Shown piece by piece: positions 8,517-19,549 of a stretch of DNA of 64,000 nt. Below the pieces are notes generated by a model. The model was not told the DNA's origin, did no database searches, and saw nothing but the letters and a program-made list of their open reading frames with translations. Source of the stretch: Devosia sp. Root413D1 (GTDB lineage: Bacteria > Pseudomonadota > Alphaproteobacteria > Rhizobiales > Devosiaceae); the NCBI RefSeq assembly GCF_001425235.1, contig NZ_LMEA01000007.1, forward strand, positions 568,655 to 632,654, in the 5' to 3' direction. Both the position numbers and the translations under genes were made by a program. Every line of letters begins with the position of its first letter. The stretch's first letter is position 1.

Positions 8517-9645
8517 GCAAGGTTCCGCCGCCGGCCCTCAGCACTGCTGTGCTGCAGGCGTTGCCACAGCCCGTCATCGTCTGCAGCGAAGACCGCACCA
8601 TCGTCTTCGTCAATTATGCTGCCGAGGCGTTCTTCGGAGCCTCGCAAAGCGTCTTGTCGCGCCAGCGGCTCGACGACCTCATCGCCTTCGGCTCGCCCAT
8701 CATCGGCCTGATGCAGGCCGTCGCCGATCGCCGCGGCCCGATGACCGAGTACCGCGTCCGCGTCGGCTCGTCGCGCTTCTCCGATGTTGGCGACGACCGG
8801 GTGGTCGATGTCTTCGCCTCGCCGCTCTCCGATGCCGATGGCCGTATCGCGCTCCTGTTCCAGGAGCGCACCATGGCTGACAAGATCGATCGCCAGCTGG
8901 TGAGCCGCGGCGCGGCGCGCTCGGTCACCGGCCTCGCCTCAATGCTGGCGCACGAGATCAAGAACCCGCTCTCCGGCATCCGTGGCGCGGCGCAGTTGCT
9001 CGAGCAGAGCGTCACGGCCGACGAGCTGCCGCTGGCGCGCCTAGTGCGCGACGAGGTCGACCGCATCGTCGACCTGATCGACCGCGTCGAGGTGTTCGGC
9101 GACGATCGGCCGATCGAACGCGAGCCGATCAATATCCACGTCATCCTCGACCGGGTGAAGCTCCTCGCCAAGAACGGCGTCGCGAGGGGCATTTCCTTCC
9201 ATGAGGAGTATGATCCGTCGCTGCCGCCGCTCGGCGGCAACCGCGATCAGCTCATCCAGGTGTTCCTCAATCTGGTGAAGAACGCCGCGGAAGCCCTTGA
9301 GCGGACACCGAAACCTGAAATTCGATTCTCGACGGCGTTCCGCCCGGGCATTCGCATTTCAGTGCAGGGTGTGTCGGAGCGAATCTCGCTGCCGCTCGAG
9401 ATCGTCATCGAGGATAACGGTCCCGGCGTGCCGCCCGACCTGGTGCCGATCCTGTTCGATCCGTTCGTTACCACCAAGGCCAACGGCTCGGGACTTGGCC
9501 TCGCGCTGGTCGCCAAGATCATCGGCGACCATGGCGGCGTCGTCGACATGGACAGCCGGCCCGGCCGCACCCGCTTCCGCATCCTACTGCCGGTCGCCGC
9601 CAAGAGCACCATGACTGAGACTGTCTCCCAAGAGGTTCCGGCCGA

Positions 9646-9649
<4 letters not shown>
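8513..9649 (+). CDS. ntrB: Nitrogen regulation sensor kinase NtrB
   Basis: A 378-residue soluble histidine kinase/phosphatase controlled by PII proteins that phosphorylates NtrC under nitrogen limitation. An N-terminal PAS domain (about residues 10-120) is followed by the dimerisation domain with the phospho-His in [22 protein letters not shown] (H147), then the ATPase domain with N-box [10 protein letters not shown]1 [11 protein letters not shown]-box [17 protein letters not shown]. There is no membrane segment, as expected. It overlaps dusB and ntrC by 4 bases each. Confidence 0.95.
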
Positions 9650-11094
<1,445 letters not shown>

Positions 11095-11231
11095 CAGCGC
11101 GCTGATACATCACTTTGCCGAGGCGGCCGCAGTCGGCTGTTGCGAAAATGCATCGACGGGACTACTCAAGCCAGTAAGTTGCTCTGGCGCCACTCCCTGG
11201 TGTCACATTTTGGCAACAATTGTCTTGAAGG

Positions 11232-13676
11232 GTGAATCGGTGGGCGAGGCCGCCCGCGATCCGTCCACAACCCGGCTTCTGGATGCACGACGCAACGCTC
11301 ACCGGCGACGCACCACCCGAGTCGATTCCCGCGCCGTCCTCGGCACGGTCCCGTCCGCTGTTGTTCGGGGACACCGGCCGCAAGGCCATCCGCACCATCG
11401 GCCTGATCATCGTCCTCTTGTCGGTTTTCGTGTCGTCGGGCTCGTTCCTGATCATGACCGGCGCGACGGATATCGAGCCGACCCCCGAGGTCTGGACGGT
11501 CATCTGGGTGATCAACGGCCTGCTGGTGGTTTCGGTGGTGGCGCTGGTGCTGACCGAGGCGACGCTGCTGGTCCAGGCCCGGGTGCGCGGGCAGGCCGGC
11601 GCCGGATTGCAGGTCCGCATGGTGGCGATGTTCGCTACCGTGGCTGCCGTTCCGGCCTTGCTGGTGGCGGTCGTCGCCATGATTTCGCTGAACCAGGGCC
11701 TCGACCAGTGGTTCTCCGAACGCACGCGCACCATGGTGGAGAGCTCGCGCCTCGTCGCCCGCTCGTATCTGCTCGAGCATTCGCAGGTGCTGCGCGATGA
11801 CATCATCTGGGTCGCCAACGAGCTGGAGCAGGCGCGCGGCACTTTCGAGACCGACCGCACCAAATTCCAGCGCATCCTGACTGCCCTGGCGGTAACGCGC
11901 TCGCTGCCGTTCACCTCGCTGATCTCGGCCGATGGCGATACCCTGATGAAGGCGCAGATCAACGCGCCAGGCACCGCGCCGCGGGTGCCCGCCGGCCTGA
12001 CGCAGGGCGTGGTCGAGGGGACGCCGACCGAAATCGGCCCCGGCCGCACCAACCTCGTCGGCTCGGTGGTGAAGCTGCGCGGCTACGACAACACCTACCT
12101 GTTCGTGGCCCGCCCGGTCGACCCGGAGGTGCTGGAGTTCACCCGGCTTACCGACGCCAACATAACCGAATACCGCAATTACGAGAGCAACCGGCTGGTC
12201 TTCCAGATCACCTTCACCCTCATGTATATCGGCATGGCGCTGGTGCTGCTGCTCGCCGCCGTGTGGATCGGCATCGCGCTCGCCAACCGCTTCGTCGACC
12301 CGATCCGTAACCTGATGATCGCCTCGAGCCGCGTCTCCGAGGGCGACCTCGATGTGCGGGTGCCGGTGCAGGAGGGCAGGGGCGACCTGCGCGATCTCTC
12401 CAGCCGCTTCAACACCATGACGCAGCAGCTGAAAACGCAGCGCGTCGCCCTGGTCGAGGCCAACGAGACCAACGAGAAACGCCGCCAGTTTACCGAGGCT
12501 GTGGTGGAGGGCGTGTCGGCCGGCATCGTCGGGCTCGATCCGTTCGGCGCCATCACGCTGGTGAACCTGCGCGCCGCCGAGATGGTCGGCTCCGACGAAA
12601 TCTCGCTGGTCGGCAAGCGCATCGACGAGGTGATCCCGGGGCTCGCGCCGGTGATCGAGCGCGCCAAGTCGGCGCGTCGCGGCACCATCCGCGACCAGAT
12701 CGAGATCGGCTCGGGCCCGGACTACCGCACCTACCAGGTGCAGCTGACCCGCGAGGGCACGATGACCGAGTCCAAGGGGTTCGTCGTGACGCTCGACGAC
12801 ATCACCGACCTGCTCTCGGCCCAGCGCACCGGCGCCTGGGCCGACGTGGCGCGGCGCATCGCGCACGAGATCAAGAACCCGCTGACCCCGATCCAGCTCA
12901 GCGCCGAACGCCTGCGCCGCCGCTATGCCAGTAAGCTCGCCGACGACTTCGAAGTCTTTGACAAGTGCATCAACACCATCATCCGGCAGGTGGGCGATAT
13001 CGGCCGCATGGTCGACGAGTTCTCCTCGTTCGCGCGCATGCCGGAAGCCAAGCTGGAAAAGGGTAACCTGACCGAGTCGATCCGCCAGGCAGTGTTCCTC
13101 GAGAGCGTCCGCCTGCCGGAAGTGACCATCAATATGGAGCTGCCCGAGCAGCCGATCACTGCGTGGTTCGACAATCGGCTGATCAGCCAGGTGCTGACCA
13201 ACCTGATCAAGAACGCCGTCGAGGCGATCGAAGGCGCCGGGCTCGAAGGCATCAAGAATCCGGTGATCACCGTCGAGGCCGGCCCTGAAGGGGACATGGT
13301 TCGGCTGTCCATCTCCGATAACGGCAAGGGCTGGCCGAAGGAAAACCGGCACCGGCTGCTCGAGCCTTATGTTACGACGCGCGAGAAGGGCACGGGGCTC
13401 GGCCTCGCGATTGTCGCCAAGATCATTGAACAGCACGGCGGCAAGGTCGATCTGATCGACGCCGAGCCGGACGAGAACGGGCGCATCGGCGCCTGCTTTA
13501 CCTTCACCTTGCCGCTCAAGCGGCCGGGCGAAACGGACGACGGGGAGCCAGCAGCTCCTCAGACGGTGGCGGGGCAGCAGACCGCTACCGAGACCACGAA
13601 TGACGCAGCGGGTGGGGCAGACCCTGACAGCGGACAGCAAGAGGAGCCGCAATTGCAAGCGGTTGATAATACCTGA
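11232..13676 (+). CDS. ntrY: Nitrogen regulation sensor kinase NtrY
   Basis: An 814-residue membrane histidine kinase. It has two N-terminal hydrophobic hairpins (about residues 55-160) and another membrane helix near residue 335 before a HAMP segment (NRFVDPIRNLMIASSRVSEGDLDVRVPV). A PAS domain follows, then the phospho-His in [24 protein letters not shown] (H545), and an ATPase domain with DNGKGWP and TTREKGTGLGLAIV. The last ~55 residues are low complexity (Gln, Thr, Ala rich). The GTG at 11232 is used; an ATG at 11283 would remove 17 residues and is equally plausible. It pairs with ntrX, whose start overlaps its stop; the pair links nitrogen and redox sensing in Brucella and rhizobia. Confidence 0.94.
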   Translation: MNRWARPPAIRPQPGFWMHDATLTGDAPPESIPAPSSARSRPLLFGDTGRKAIRTIGLIIVLLSVFVSSGSFLIMTGATDIEPTPEVWTVIWVINGLLVVSVVALVLTEATLLVQARVRGQAGAGLQVRMVAMFATVAAVPALLVAVVAMISLNQGLDQWFSERTRTMVESSRLVARSYLLEHSQVLRDDIIWVANELEQARGTFETDRTKFQRILTALAVTRSLPFTSLISADGDTLMKAQINAPGTAPRVPAGLTQGVVEGTPTEIGPGRTNLVGSVVKLRGYDNTYLFVARPVDPEVLEFTRLTDANITEYRNYESNRLVFQITFTLMYIGMALVLLLAAVWIGIALANRFVDPIRNLMIASSRVSEGDLDVRVPVQEGRGDLRDLSSRFNTMTQQLKTQRVALVEANETNEKRRQFTEAVVEGVSAGIVGLDPFGAITLVNLRAAEMVGSDEISLVGKRIDEVIPGLAPVIERAKSARRGTIRDQIEIGSGPDYRTYQVQLTREGTMTESKGFVVTLDDITDLLSAQRTGAWADVARRIAHEIKNPLTPIQLSAERLRRRYASKLADDFEVFDKCINTIIRQVGDIGRMVDEFSSFARMPEAKLEKGNLTESIRQAVFLESVRLPEVTINMELPEQPITAWFDNRLISQVLTNLIKNAVEAIEGAGLEGIKNPVITVEAGPEGDMVRLSISDNGKGWPKENRHRLLEPYVTTREKGTGLGLAIVAKIIEQHGGKVDLIDAEPDENGRIGACFTFTLPLKRPGETDDGEPAAPQTVAGQQTATETTNDAAGGADPDSGQQEEPQLQAVDNT

Positions 13677-15055
13677 TGGCCCTCGACATTCTCATTATCG
13701 ATGACGAGGACGACATCCGCGACCTGATCGCGGGTATCCTCGAGGACGAGGGCTACCAGACCCGGCAGGCGCATGACGCCGATTCCGGGCTGAACGAGAT
13801 CGCCCGGCGCCGGCCGAGCCTGGTGTTCCTGGATATCTGGATGCAGGGCAGCCGTCTCGACGGCCTGCAACTGCTGGATGAGTTCCAGAGCCAGCACCCG
13901 GATATGCCGGTGGTGATGATCTCGGGCCACGGCAATGTCGAAACGGCGGTGAGCGCCATCCGGCGCGGCGCCTACGACTATATCGAGAAGCCGTTCAAGG
14001 TGGATCGGCTGCTGCTGATCACCCAGCGCGCCATGGAGGCGGCACGCCTCAAGAACGAGGTGGCCGATCTCCGCGAGCGCTCGAACAAGACCGTCGAGCT
14101 GGTCGGCAACTCGCAGGCCATGCAGGCGGTAAAGGGGGTCATCGAAAAATCGGCGCCGACCAACTCGCGCATCTTCATTTCGGGCTCGTCCGGCACCGGC
14201 AAGGGCCTCTCGGCGCGGCTGATCCATCAGCGCAGCGCCCGGGCCGAAGCGCCGTTCGTCGAGATCAACTGCTCGCTCTACTCGCCCGAGGAAGTGGCGG
14301 TCGTGCTGTTCGGCCGCGAAACCCGCGAGAAGACCGGCACGCTGCGCACCGAGGTGGGGGCGCTGGAGAAGGCGCATGGCGGCACGCTCTACCTCTCCGA
14401 GGTGGCGGCCCTGCCGCAGGCAGCCCAGCAGGCGCTGCTGCGGACGCTGGTCGAGAGCAAGTTCAACCGTGTCGGCGGCGCCGTAGCCGTGCCGATCGAC
14501 GTGCGCATCATCTCGTCGAGCTCGCAGAACGTCGCCGGCCTGATCGAGGACGGGCAGTTCCGCTCCGACCTGTTCCACCGCTTGTCGATCGTGCCGTTGC
14601 ACCTGACGCCGCTGAAGGAGCGCCGTGAGGACATTCCGCCGCTGGTCGAGGTGTTCATCGAACAGGTCTGCCGGCTGCACAACCTCAAGAGCCTGTCGAT
14701 CGGCGACGATGCCGTGGCAGTGCTGCAGGGCCAGGATTGGCCGGGCAATGCCCGCCAGTTGCGCAACTCGATCGAGCGGCTGCTGATCCTCGTCAAGGAC
14801 CAGACCCCCGCCGACGGTATGATCACCGCAGCGATGCTGCCGCCCGATATCGGCGAAGTGCTGCCGACCGTCGGCGACAGCGACTCGTCGGCCCACCTGA
14901 TGAGCCTGCCGCTGCGCGACGCCCGCGAAGTGTTCGAGCGGCAATACCTGATGGCGCAGATCGAGCGGTTCGGTGGCAACATCTCCAAGACCGCCGAGTT
15001 CGTCGGCATGGAGCGCAGCGCTTTGCATCGCAAAATCAAGTCGCTAGGACTCTAA
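13676..15055 (+). CDS. ntrX: Nitrogen response regulator NtrX
   Basis: A 459-residue response regulator with a receiver domain (phospho-acceptor D53 in VFLDIWMQ), a degenerate AAA+ domain and a C-terminal Fis-type helix-turn-helix (GNISKTAEFVGMERSALHRKIKSLGL). Walker A reads GSSGTGKG, and the segment after LFGRE (RETREKTGTLRTEVGALEKAHGGTLYLSEV) has no GAFTGA loop. Loss of this loop is described for alphaproteobacterial NtrX and means it probably does not activate sigma-54 polymerase by the usual route but works as a repressor or sigma-70-type regulator. ATG overlaps the ntrY stop. Confidence 0.94.
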   Translation: MALDILIIDDEDDIRDLIAGILEDEGYQTRQAHDADSGLNEIARRRPSLVFLDIWMQGSRLDGLQLLDEFQSQHPDMPVVMISGHGNVETAVSAIRRGAYDYIEKPFKVDRLLLITQRAMEAARLKNEVADLRERSNKTVELVGNSQAMQAVKGVIEKSAPTNSRIFISGSSGTGKGLSARLIHQRSARAEAPFVEINCSLYSPEEVAVVLFGRETREKTGTLRTEVGALEKAHGGTLYLSEVAALPQAAQQALLRTLVESKFNRVGGAVAVPIDVRIISSSSQNVAGLIEDGQFRSDLFHRLSIVPLHLTPLKERREDIPPLVEVFIEQVCRLHNLKSLSIGDDAVAVLQGQDWPGNARQLRNSIERLLILVKDQTPADGMITAAMLPPDIGEVLPTVGDSDSSAHLMSLPLRDAREVFERQYLMAQIERFGGNISKTAEFVGMERSALHRKIKSLGL

Positions 15056-15238
15056 CCACGCGCTCAGGTGCCATGCGCGTGTACGGGTAGGCACTAAGAT
15101 TCTTCTGTGCCATACTTCAAAGGCGATGGGAGAGTGACCATAAAAGGGGGCAGGGGCGGTGGCGGCCGTTGTTCCCATCAACAGGGCGTGGCCGTTGGCT
15201 TGCGGCCCGCGTAACATCCCGCGAGAAGAGGCCAACGA

Positions 15239-15487
15239 ATGCCCAGCGAAAAGACCCAGAACCTCCAGGACGCGTTCCTCAACCATGTCCGCAAGCAGAA
15301 GGTGCCGGTCACGATCTTCCTCGTGAACGGCGTCAAGCTGCAGGGCGTGATCACCTGGTTCGACAATTTCTGCCTGCTCTTGAGACGCGATGCGCAATCG
15401 CAGCTCGTCTATAAGCACGCCATCTCGACCATCATGCCGGGCGCTCCGATCCAGCTGTTCGATCCCGAGCACACCGCCGAGGACTGA
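15239..15487 (+). CDS. hfq: RNA chaperone Hfq
   Basis: An 82-residue Sm-like protein that forms hexamers and pairs small RNAs with mRNAs. The Sm1 region is [40 protein letters not shown] and the Sm2 signature is [10 protein letters not shown], with the conserved Q8-type N-terminus ([11 protein letters not shown]). The ATG at 15239 follows GAGAAGAGG. The preceding 183-bp gap contains GC-rich inverted segments but no terminator I can assign firmly. hfq between ntrX and hflX is the classical alphaproteobacterial order. Confidence 0.97.
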   Translation: MPSEKTQNLQDAFLNHVRKQKVPVTIFLVNGVKLQGVITWFDNFCLLLRRDAQSQLVYKHAISTIMPGAPIQLFDPEHTAED

Positions 15488-15495
15488 GACAAAAC

Positions 15496-16878
15496 TTGAG
15501 CGATGACTTCGACGACGAGGCCGCCCGCAAGGGCGGCCCACAGGCATTCATAGACCAGCGTTCCGCGCCGACCCGCGTGGGCCTCGTCATTCCCGATGTC
15601 CGCGGCCGCGCCACCACCCACAGTATCGAGGCCCGCAAGGCCGAGTTCGAGGGCTTGGCCAGCGCCATCCGCGTGGAGATCGTGTTCTCCGAGATCGCCA
15701 AGGTGCGCGAGATCAAGCCCGCGACCTTCATCGGCGGCGGCCATGTCGAGGAGATCGCCAAGCGGGTGAAGGAGGAGGAGATCGAGCTCCTGCTCGTCGA
15801 TACCGCCTTGCATCCGATTCAGCAGCGCAACCTCGAGAAGGAAACTGGCGCCAAGGTGCTGGACCGCACCGGGCTGATCCTCGAGATTTTCGGCGAGCGC
15901 GCCGCCACCCGCGAGGGTGTGCTGCAGGTCGAGCTGGCCCATCTCAACTATCAGAAGAGCCGGCTGGTCCGCAGCTGGACCCACCTTGAGCGCCAGCGTG
16001 GCTCGGGAGGTTTCGGCTTCATGGGCGGCCCGGGCGAAACTCAGCTGGAAAGCGATCGCCGGCAGCTGCAGGACCGCATCAAGATGCTGGAAGAGCGCAT
16101 CGAGAAGGTACGCCAGACCCGCGGCCAGCAGAAGGGCCGGCGCGACGCCGTGCCGTTCCAGGTGGTAGCGCTGGTCGGTTACACCAATGCCGGTAAATCC
16201 AGCATATTCAATGCGCTGACCGGGGCAGGGGTGTTCGCCAAGGACCTGCTGTTCGCCACCCTCGATACCACCGTCCGCAAGATCGGCTTGCCGCATGGCC
16301 GCGAGGTGATGCTGTCGGATACGGTTGGCTTTGTCTCCGACCTGCCGACCGACCTGATCGCCGCCTTCCGCGCCACGCTCGAAGAGGTGCTGGAAGCCCA
16401 TGTCATCCTGCATGTCCGCGATGTCGCCAACCCCGACCATGCGGCGCAGGCGCAGGACGTGCTGAAGGTGCTGGAGGAACTCGGCATGTCGGCCGAGACC
16501 ACCCCGATCATCGAGGTGTGGAACAAGGTGGATCTCCTCGGGCGCGACGCCGACGGCTCTTATCCGGCGCTGGCGACGCTGTCGCCGCTCGGCAAGGTCG
16601 CCGCATCCGTGCCGGTCTCGGCGCAGACCGGCGAGGGGCTGGATAGACTGCTCGACACCATCGAGAAGGTGCTGGCCGGGCAGGGGCGGACCTACCGCGT
16701 GCTGGTGCCGCATACCGCCGGCGCCGATGTCGGCTGGCTCTACGGCCACGCCGAGATCATCGGCAAGGACGAGCCGGACGAGAACGGGCAGGTTTACGAG
16801 GTCCGGGTCGAGGCCCGGCACAAGAACGCCTTCACCGAACGCTTCGCCGGCCGCATCGAAGGCTCAGACGCCGCCTGA
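15496..16878 (+). CDS. hflX: Ribosome-associated GTPase HflX
   Basis: A 460-residue GTPase that binds the 50S subunit and rescues stalled ribosomes under stress. The HflX N-domain (GGGHVEEIAKRVKEEEIELLLVDTALHPIQQRNLEK) is followed by a coiled linker with GGPGETQLESDRRQL and the G domain: G1 GYTNAGKSS, G3 DTVGF, G4 NKVD. A C-terminal domain closes the protein. The start is a TTG at 15496, 8 bp after hfq; no upstream ATG is available in frame. It ends convergently with, and overlaps by 15 bases, the following minus-strand gene. Confidence 0.95.
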   Translation: MSDDFDDEAARKGGPQAFIDQRSAPTRVGLVIPDVRGRATTHSIEARKAEFEGLASAIRVEIVFSEIAKVREIKPATFIGGGHVEEIAKRVKEEEIELLLVDTALHPIQQRNLEKETGAKVLDRTGLILEIFGERAATREGVLQVELAHLNYQKSRLVRSWTHLERQRGSGGFGFMGGPGETQLESDRRQLQDRIKMLEERIEKVRQTRGQQKGRRDAVPFQVVALVGYTNAGKSSIFNALTGAGVFAKDLLFATLDTTVRKIGLPHGREVMLSDTVGFVSDLPTDLIAAFRATLEEVLEAHVILHVRDVANPDHAAQAQDVLKVLEELGMSAETTPIIEVWNKVDLLGRDADGSYPALATLSPLGKVAASVPVSAQTGEGLDRLLDTIEKVLAGQGRTYRVLVPHTAGADVGWLYGHAEIIGKDEPDENGQVYEVRVEARHKNAFTERFAGRIEGSDAA

Positions 16879-17691
16879 GCGGCCAAGCTGGATGTGCAGG
16901 TGGTCGTCATGGCGCGCCGCGCGACACCCCTGAAAGCGGATGTGGCTCGAGTTGACGCCCAGCGTCTGCTTCAGATGCGGCTCGATGAACACTGATCGGA
17001 CACCGAAACGCGTCACGCCCGCTGTCGCCAGCCAGCGCAGGGCCGCGCGGGTGCGTTGTGGTTCGAGGCGGTAGTTCGGAAATAGTGGCTGCAAAGCGTC
17101 AAGGTCCCAGCGCAGGGTGATACCGTCTTGCGGCGCCGGGCAGGGCAGCACATCACCGGCTGCTGGCTGCTCGAAGGCGAAGTAGCCGATTGGTGACCGG
17201 GTCACGCCATTGCGAAACCTACCCTCGGAATCCTCATAATAGTAGGCGACATCGAGGGCCCGGCCGTTCCCGTGCGAGAGGTGCGGCAGCAGCGGAAAGC
17301 CGTCGAGGAATGGAAAGCTGCCATCGAGGACGAGGGTGGTTGTCCCCGGAAACTCCGCATCGACATGCTCGGCAAGTGCAAGAGCGACCTCGCGCAACTC
17401 CGGGGCGACGTAGTTGCGGTTCAGCACGCAATAGAGCGGAGACTGGGCGGCGAGCGTTTCTCCATTGCCGGCAAGGCACGGCAGGGGAACACGACCAAAG
17501 CTTGGCGCGACGAGCATCGCGATGATCGACGCAGCGCCATAGCACAACAGGAACAGGCCGAGCCGCAGCGCCTCGTGGCGCACTCGCAGCAGCCGCGCCA
17601 GGCCCAGCGTCGCGAGATAGGCCAGGCCGCCGATCTGCGTGACCAGCGTCAGCAGGGCGAAGATCAGCAGGCGAGCGACAAGCCGGAGCAT
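16864..17691 (-). CDS. Membrane-anchored LAS-type (M15-like) metallopeptidase candidate
   Basis: A 275-residue protein with two N-terminal hydrophobic helices (about residues 5-35 and 45-65) and a periplasmic domain. I do not recognise a named gene. The domain holds SHGNGRALDV (H-x6-D) and, near the C-terminus, HDDHLHIQL (D-x-x-H), the two zinc-ligand patterns of the LAS/M15 fold of peptidoglycan peptidases such as VanX and MepA. Four conserved-looking Cys in the domain suggest disulfides. On this basis it may cut peptide cross-links in the cell wall, but that is inference. It follows mazG by 18 bp on the same strand. Confidence 0.6.
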   Translation of the reverse strand: MLRLVARLLIFALLTLVTQIGGLAYLATLGLARLLRVRHEALRLGLFLLCYGAASIIAMLVAPSFGRVPLPCLAGNGETLAAQSPLYCVLNRNYVAPELREVALALAEHVDAEFPGTTTLVLDGSFPFLDGFPLLPHLSHGNGRALDVAYYYEDSEGRFRNGVTRSPIGYFAFEQPAAGDVLPCPAPQDGITLRWDLDALQPLFPNYRLEPQRTRAALRWLATAGVTRFGVRSVFIEPHLKQTLGVNSSHIRFQGCRAARHDDHLHIQLGRSGGV

Positions 17692-17709
17692 CGCTCGCGG
17701 CCCCGACGC

Positions 17710-18516
17710 TTAGCCGCGCTCCTTGGCCCTGATCTCGTTCCAGTAGCCGTCGAGCCGCTCGAGGCCGGCTTCCGCCAGCGGCACGGCGTCCTCGCTGGCG
17801 CGGGTTTCGACGTAGCGGAAGCGGCGGTCAAATTTGACGTTGGCGTCGCGCAGCGCGGATTCACCTTCGACACCGAGTTTGCGGGCGAGATTAGCGGCGG
17901 CGAACAGCAGGTCGCCCAGTTCCTCCTGGATCTCAGCGGTGTTGCCGGCTTCCGCCGCGGCGGCCACTTCGTCCAGTTCTTCGCGGACCTTTGCCAGCGT
18001 CTGCCGCCAGTCGGGCCAGTCGAACTGCACCGAGGCGGCGCGACGGCTGAGCTTTTCTGCACGGGCGAGGGCAGGCAGGGCGTGCGGTACGTCATCGAGG
18101 ATGGACGAGGGGGTTTGCTTCCGCTCCGCCTTCTTCGCCCGCTCGTCGGCTTTCACCTCGTCCCACTTGGCCTTGGCGCCGCCGGCGTTGCGCGCTGCTT
18201 CCTCTCCGAACACATGAGGATGTCGGCGTATCAGCTTCTCAGTAATAGCGAAAACCACGTCGCCGATATCGAACAGGCCTTTCTCCGACGCCATCTGCGC
18301 GTGATAGACCGGCTGCAGCAGCAGGTCGCCCAGCTCCTCGCGGAGGTCAGCATAATCCTCGCGCTCGATGGCGTCGGCGACCTCGTAGGCTTCCTCGATG
18401 GTGTAGTGCCGGATGCTGGCGAAATCCTGCTCCAGATCCCACGGACAGCCGCCGTCCGGGTTACGGAGGGCTGCCATGATCTCGATGAGGCGGGAAATGT
18501 CGCGGGACGGCTGCAT
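17710..18516 (-). CDS. mazG: Nucleoside triphosphate pyrophosphohydrolase MazG
   Basis: A 268-residue two-domain MazG that hydrolyses (d)NTPs to monophosphates, a house-cleaning role. Repeat 1 has CPWDLEQDFASIRHYTIEEAYEVADAIE and EELGDLLLQPVYHAQ; repeat 2 has VREELDEVAAAAEAG and EELGDLLFAAANLAR. The acidic EExxE/ExxD pairs are the metal ligands. Length is normal for the family. It lies 8 bp after the hydratase gene on the minus strand. Confidence 0.95.
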   Translation of the reverse strand: MQPSRDISRLIEIMAALRNPDGGCPWDLEQDFASIRHYTIEEAYEVADAIEREDYADLREELGDLLLQPVYHAQMASEKGLFDIGDVVFAITEKLIRRHPHVFGEEAARNAGGAKAKWDEVKADERAKKAERKQTPSSILDDVPHALPALARAEKLSRRAASVQFDWPDWRQTLAKVREELDEVAAAAEAGNTAEIQEELGDLLFAAANLARKLGVEGESALRDANVKFDRRFRYVETRASEDAVPLAEAGLERLDGYWNEIRAKERG

Positions 18517-18524
18517 GGCGGATC

Positions 18525-19262
18525 TCAGGTGATGTCGAAGCTGACGGCGTGGTTGCCCAGGCGGCCGATCACGTGGCCGGTACCAGAGATGGGCACGAGG
18601 CCGCAGAGCGAGCCGGTGGTGACCACCGTGCCGGCCTTCAGCGGGAAGGCCGGATTCTGGTTCTTGGCATAGGCGATGAACGAGTTGAGCACCGTGCCGA
18701 ACGAGTGCTTGGCCGGCGCCGACCAGATCTCTTTGCCGGCGAACTCCAGGTGTACGTCGTAATTACCGATCTCGGCGCCGGCGTCGCGATGCGTGGGGTC
18801 GATGACGTAACCATAAGCCGTGGCGTTGTCTGCAAGGCCGCCATAAGGGCCAGCGAGGCTGCGGTCGACATAACGCGTACCGCAGACCTCGATGCCGACA
18901 AAGTAGTGACTGATCGCTTCGATGATATCGATCTCGTCGCGGTTAGCGGCGTCGGTCGTCAGGTCGCTGGCCAGCACGAGGCCAACCTCGACCTCGAGCC
19001 CGACGATCGTCGGCGACGACAGCTGGAACGCGCCGCTATTGCCGACGCGCGACCGGTAGATCGGCGCACAGGCGCCAAGCCCATCCGGCGTCACGATGGT
19101 CTTGAGCAGCGCTGGCGTCTCGCTGAGCGCGCCGATGGTGGCGGACTGAATGCGCAGGGCGGCAGCGCGATCGAGCGCCGCATAGGGGACAGCATCGACA
19201 TCATGTCGGCCGGCACGCTGGGCCTCGATAAGCTGCTGGGTGAGGTCGGCTTCGGTCGGCAT
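18525..19262 (-). CDS. 2-keto-4-pentenoate hydratase/FAA-hydrolase family protein
   Basis: A 245-residue member of the MhpD-like branch of the fumarylacetoacetate hydrolase superfamily, which handles 2-keto acids in aromatic and sugar-acid breakdown. Visible blocks are GLEVEVGLVLASDL (metal ligands E-x-E), a central FVGIEVCGTRYVD and C-terminal PLKAGTVVTTGSLCGLVPI. The ATG at 19262 has a strong GGAGGA 10 bases upstream. No other catabolic gene is nearby, so the substrate is open. An AT-rich imperfect palindrome lies just upstream of the ribosome site (see 19280-19299). Confidence 0.85.
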   Translation of the reverse strand: MPTEADLTQQLIEAQRAGRHDVDAVPYAALDRAAALRIQSATIGALSETPALLKTIVTPDGLGACAPIYRSRVGNSGAFQLSSPTIVGLEVEVGLVLASDLTTDAANRDEIDIIEAISHYFVGIEVCGTRYVDRSLAGPYGGLADNATAYGYVIDPTHRDAGAEIGNYDVHLEFAGKEIWSAPAKHSFGTVLNSFIAYAKNQNPAFPLKAGTVVTTGSLCGLVPISGTGHVIGRLGNHAVSFDIT

Positions 19263-19279
19263 ATCGCTATTCCTCCATT

Positions 19280-19299
19280 CGCATAAGATATATTATGGA
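19280..19299. promoter_or_regulatory. AT-rich imperfect palindrome upstream of the hydratase gene
   Basis: The sequence around CGCATAAGATATATTATGGA has CATAA...TTATG arms in an otherwise GC-rich region, about 20-35 bp upstream of the hydratase start. It could be the -10 region or an operator (for example of a GntR-type regulator). No matching regulator gene is adjacent, so this is a guess from base composition and symmetry. Confidence 0.3.
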
Positions 19300-19549
19300 A
19301 CTAACGCGTTGACCGCTGATGTTGCGTAACCGGTTGAGCATCCCTTCCGTTCGGCATCTCACTCCCTAGCACCGCGCCACCTCAAGGCCTTTACGACCGC
19401 ATACATGGCGATATCGCGACTCGCCATTGTTTTCCTGCCGCCCAGGCTCGCTAGAAGCTACGTGCGAGCATCGCGACTAGTTGGTCGCGCGGCTATCCAA
19501 GACCGCGAGAGTCTTGCTATTTGCGAACGTGGCAACAGCGGAACCCATC

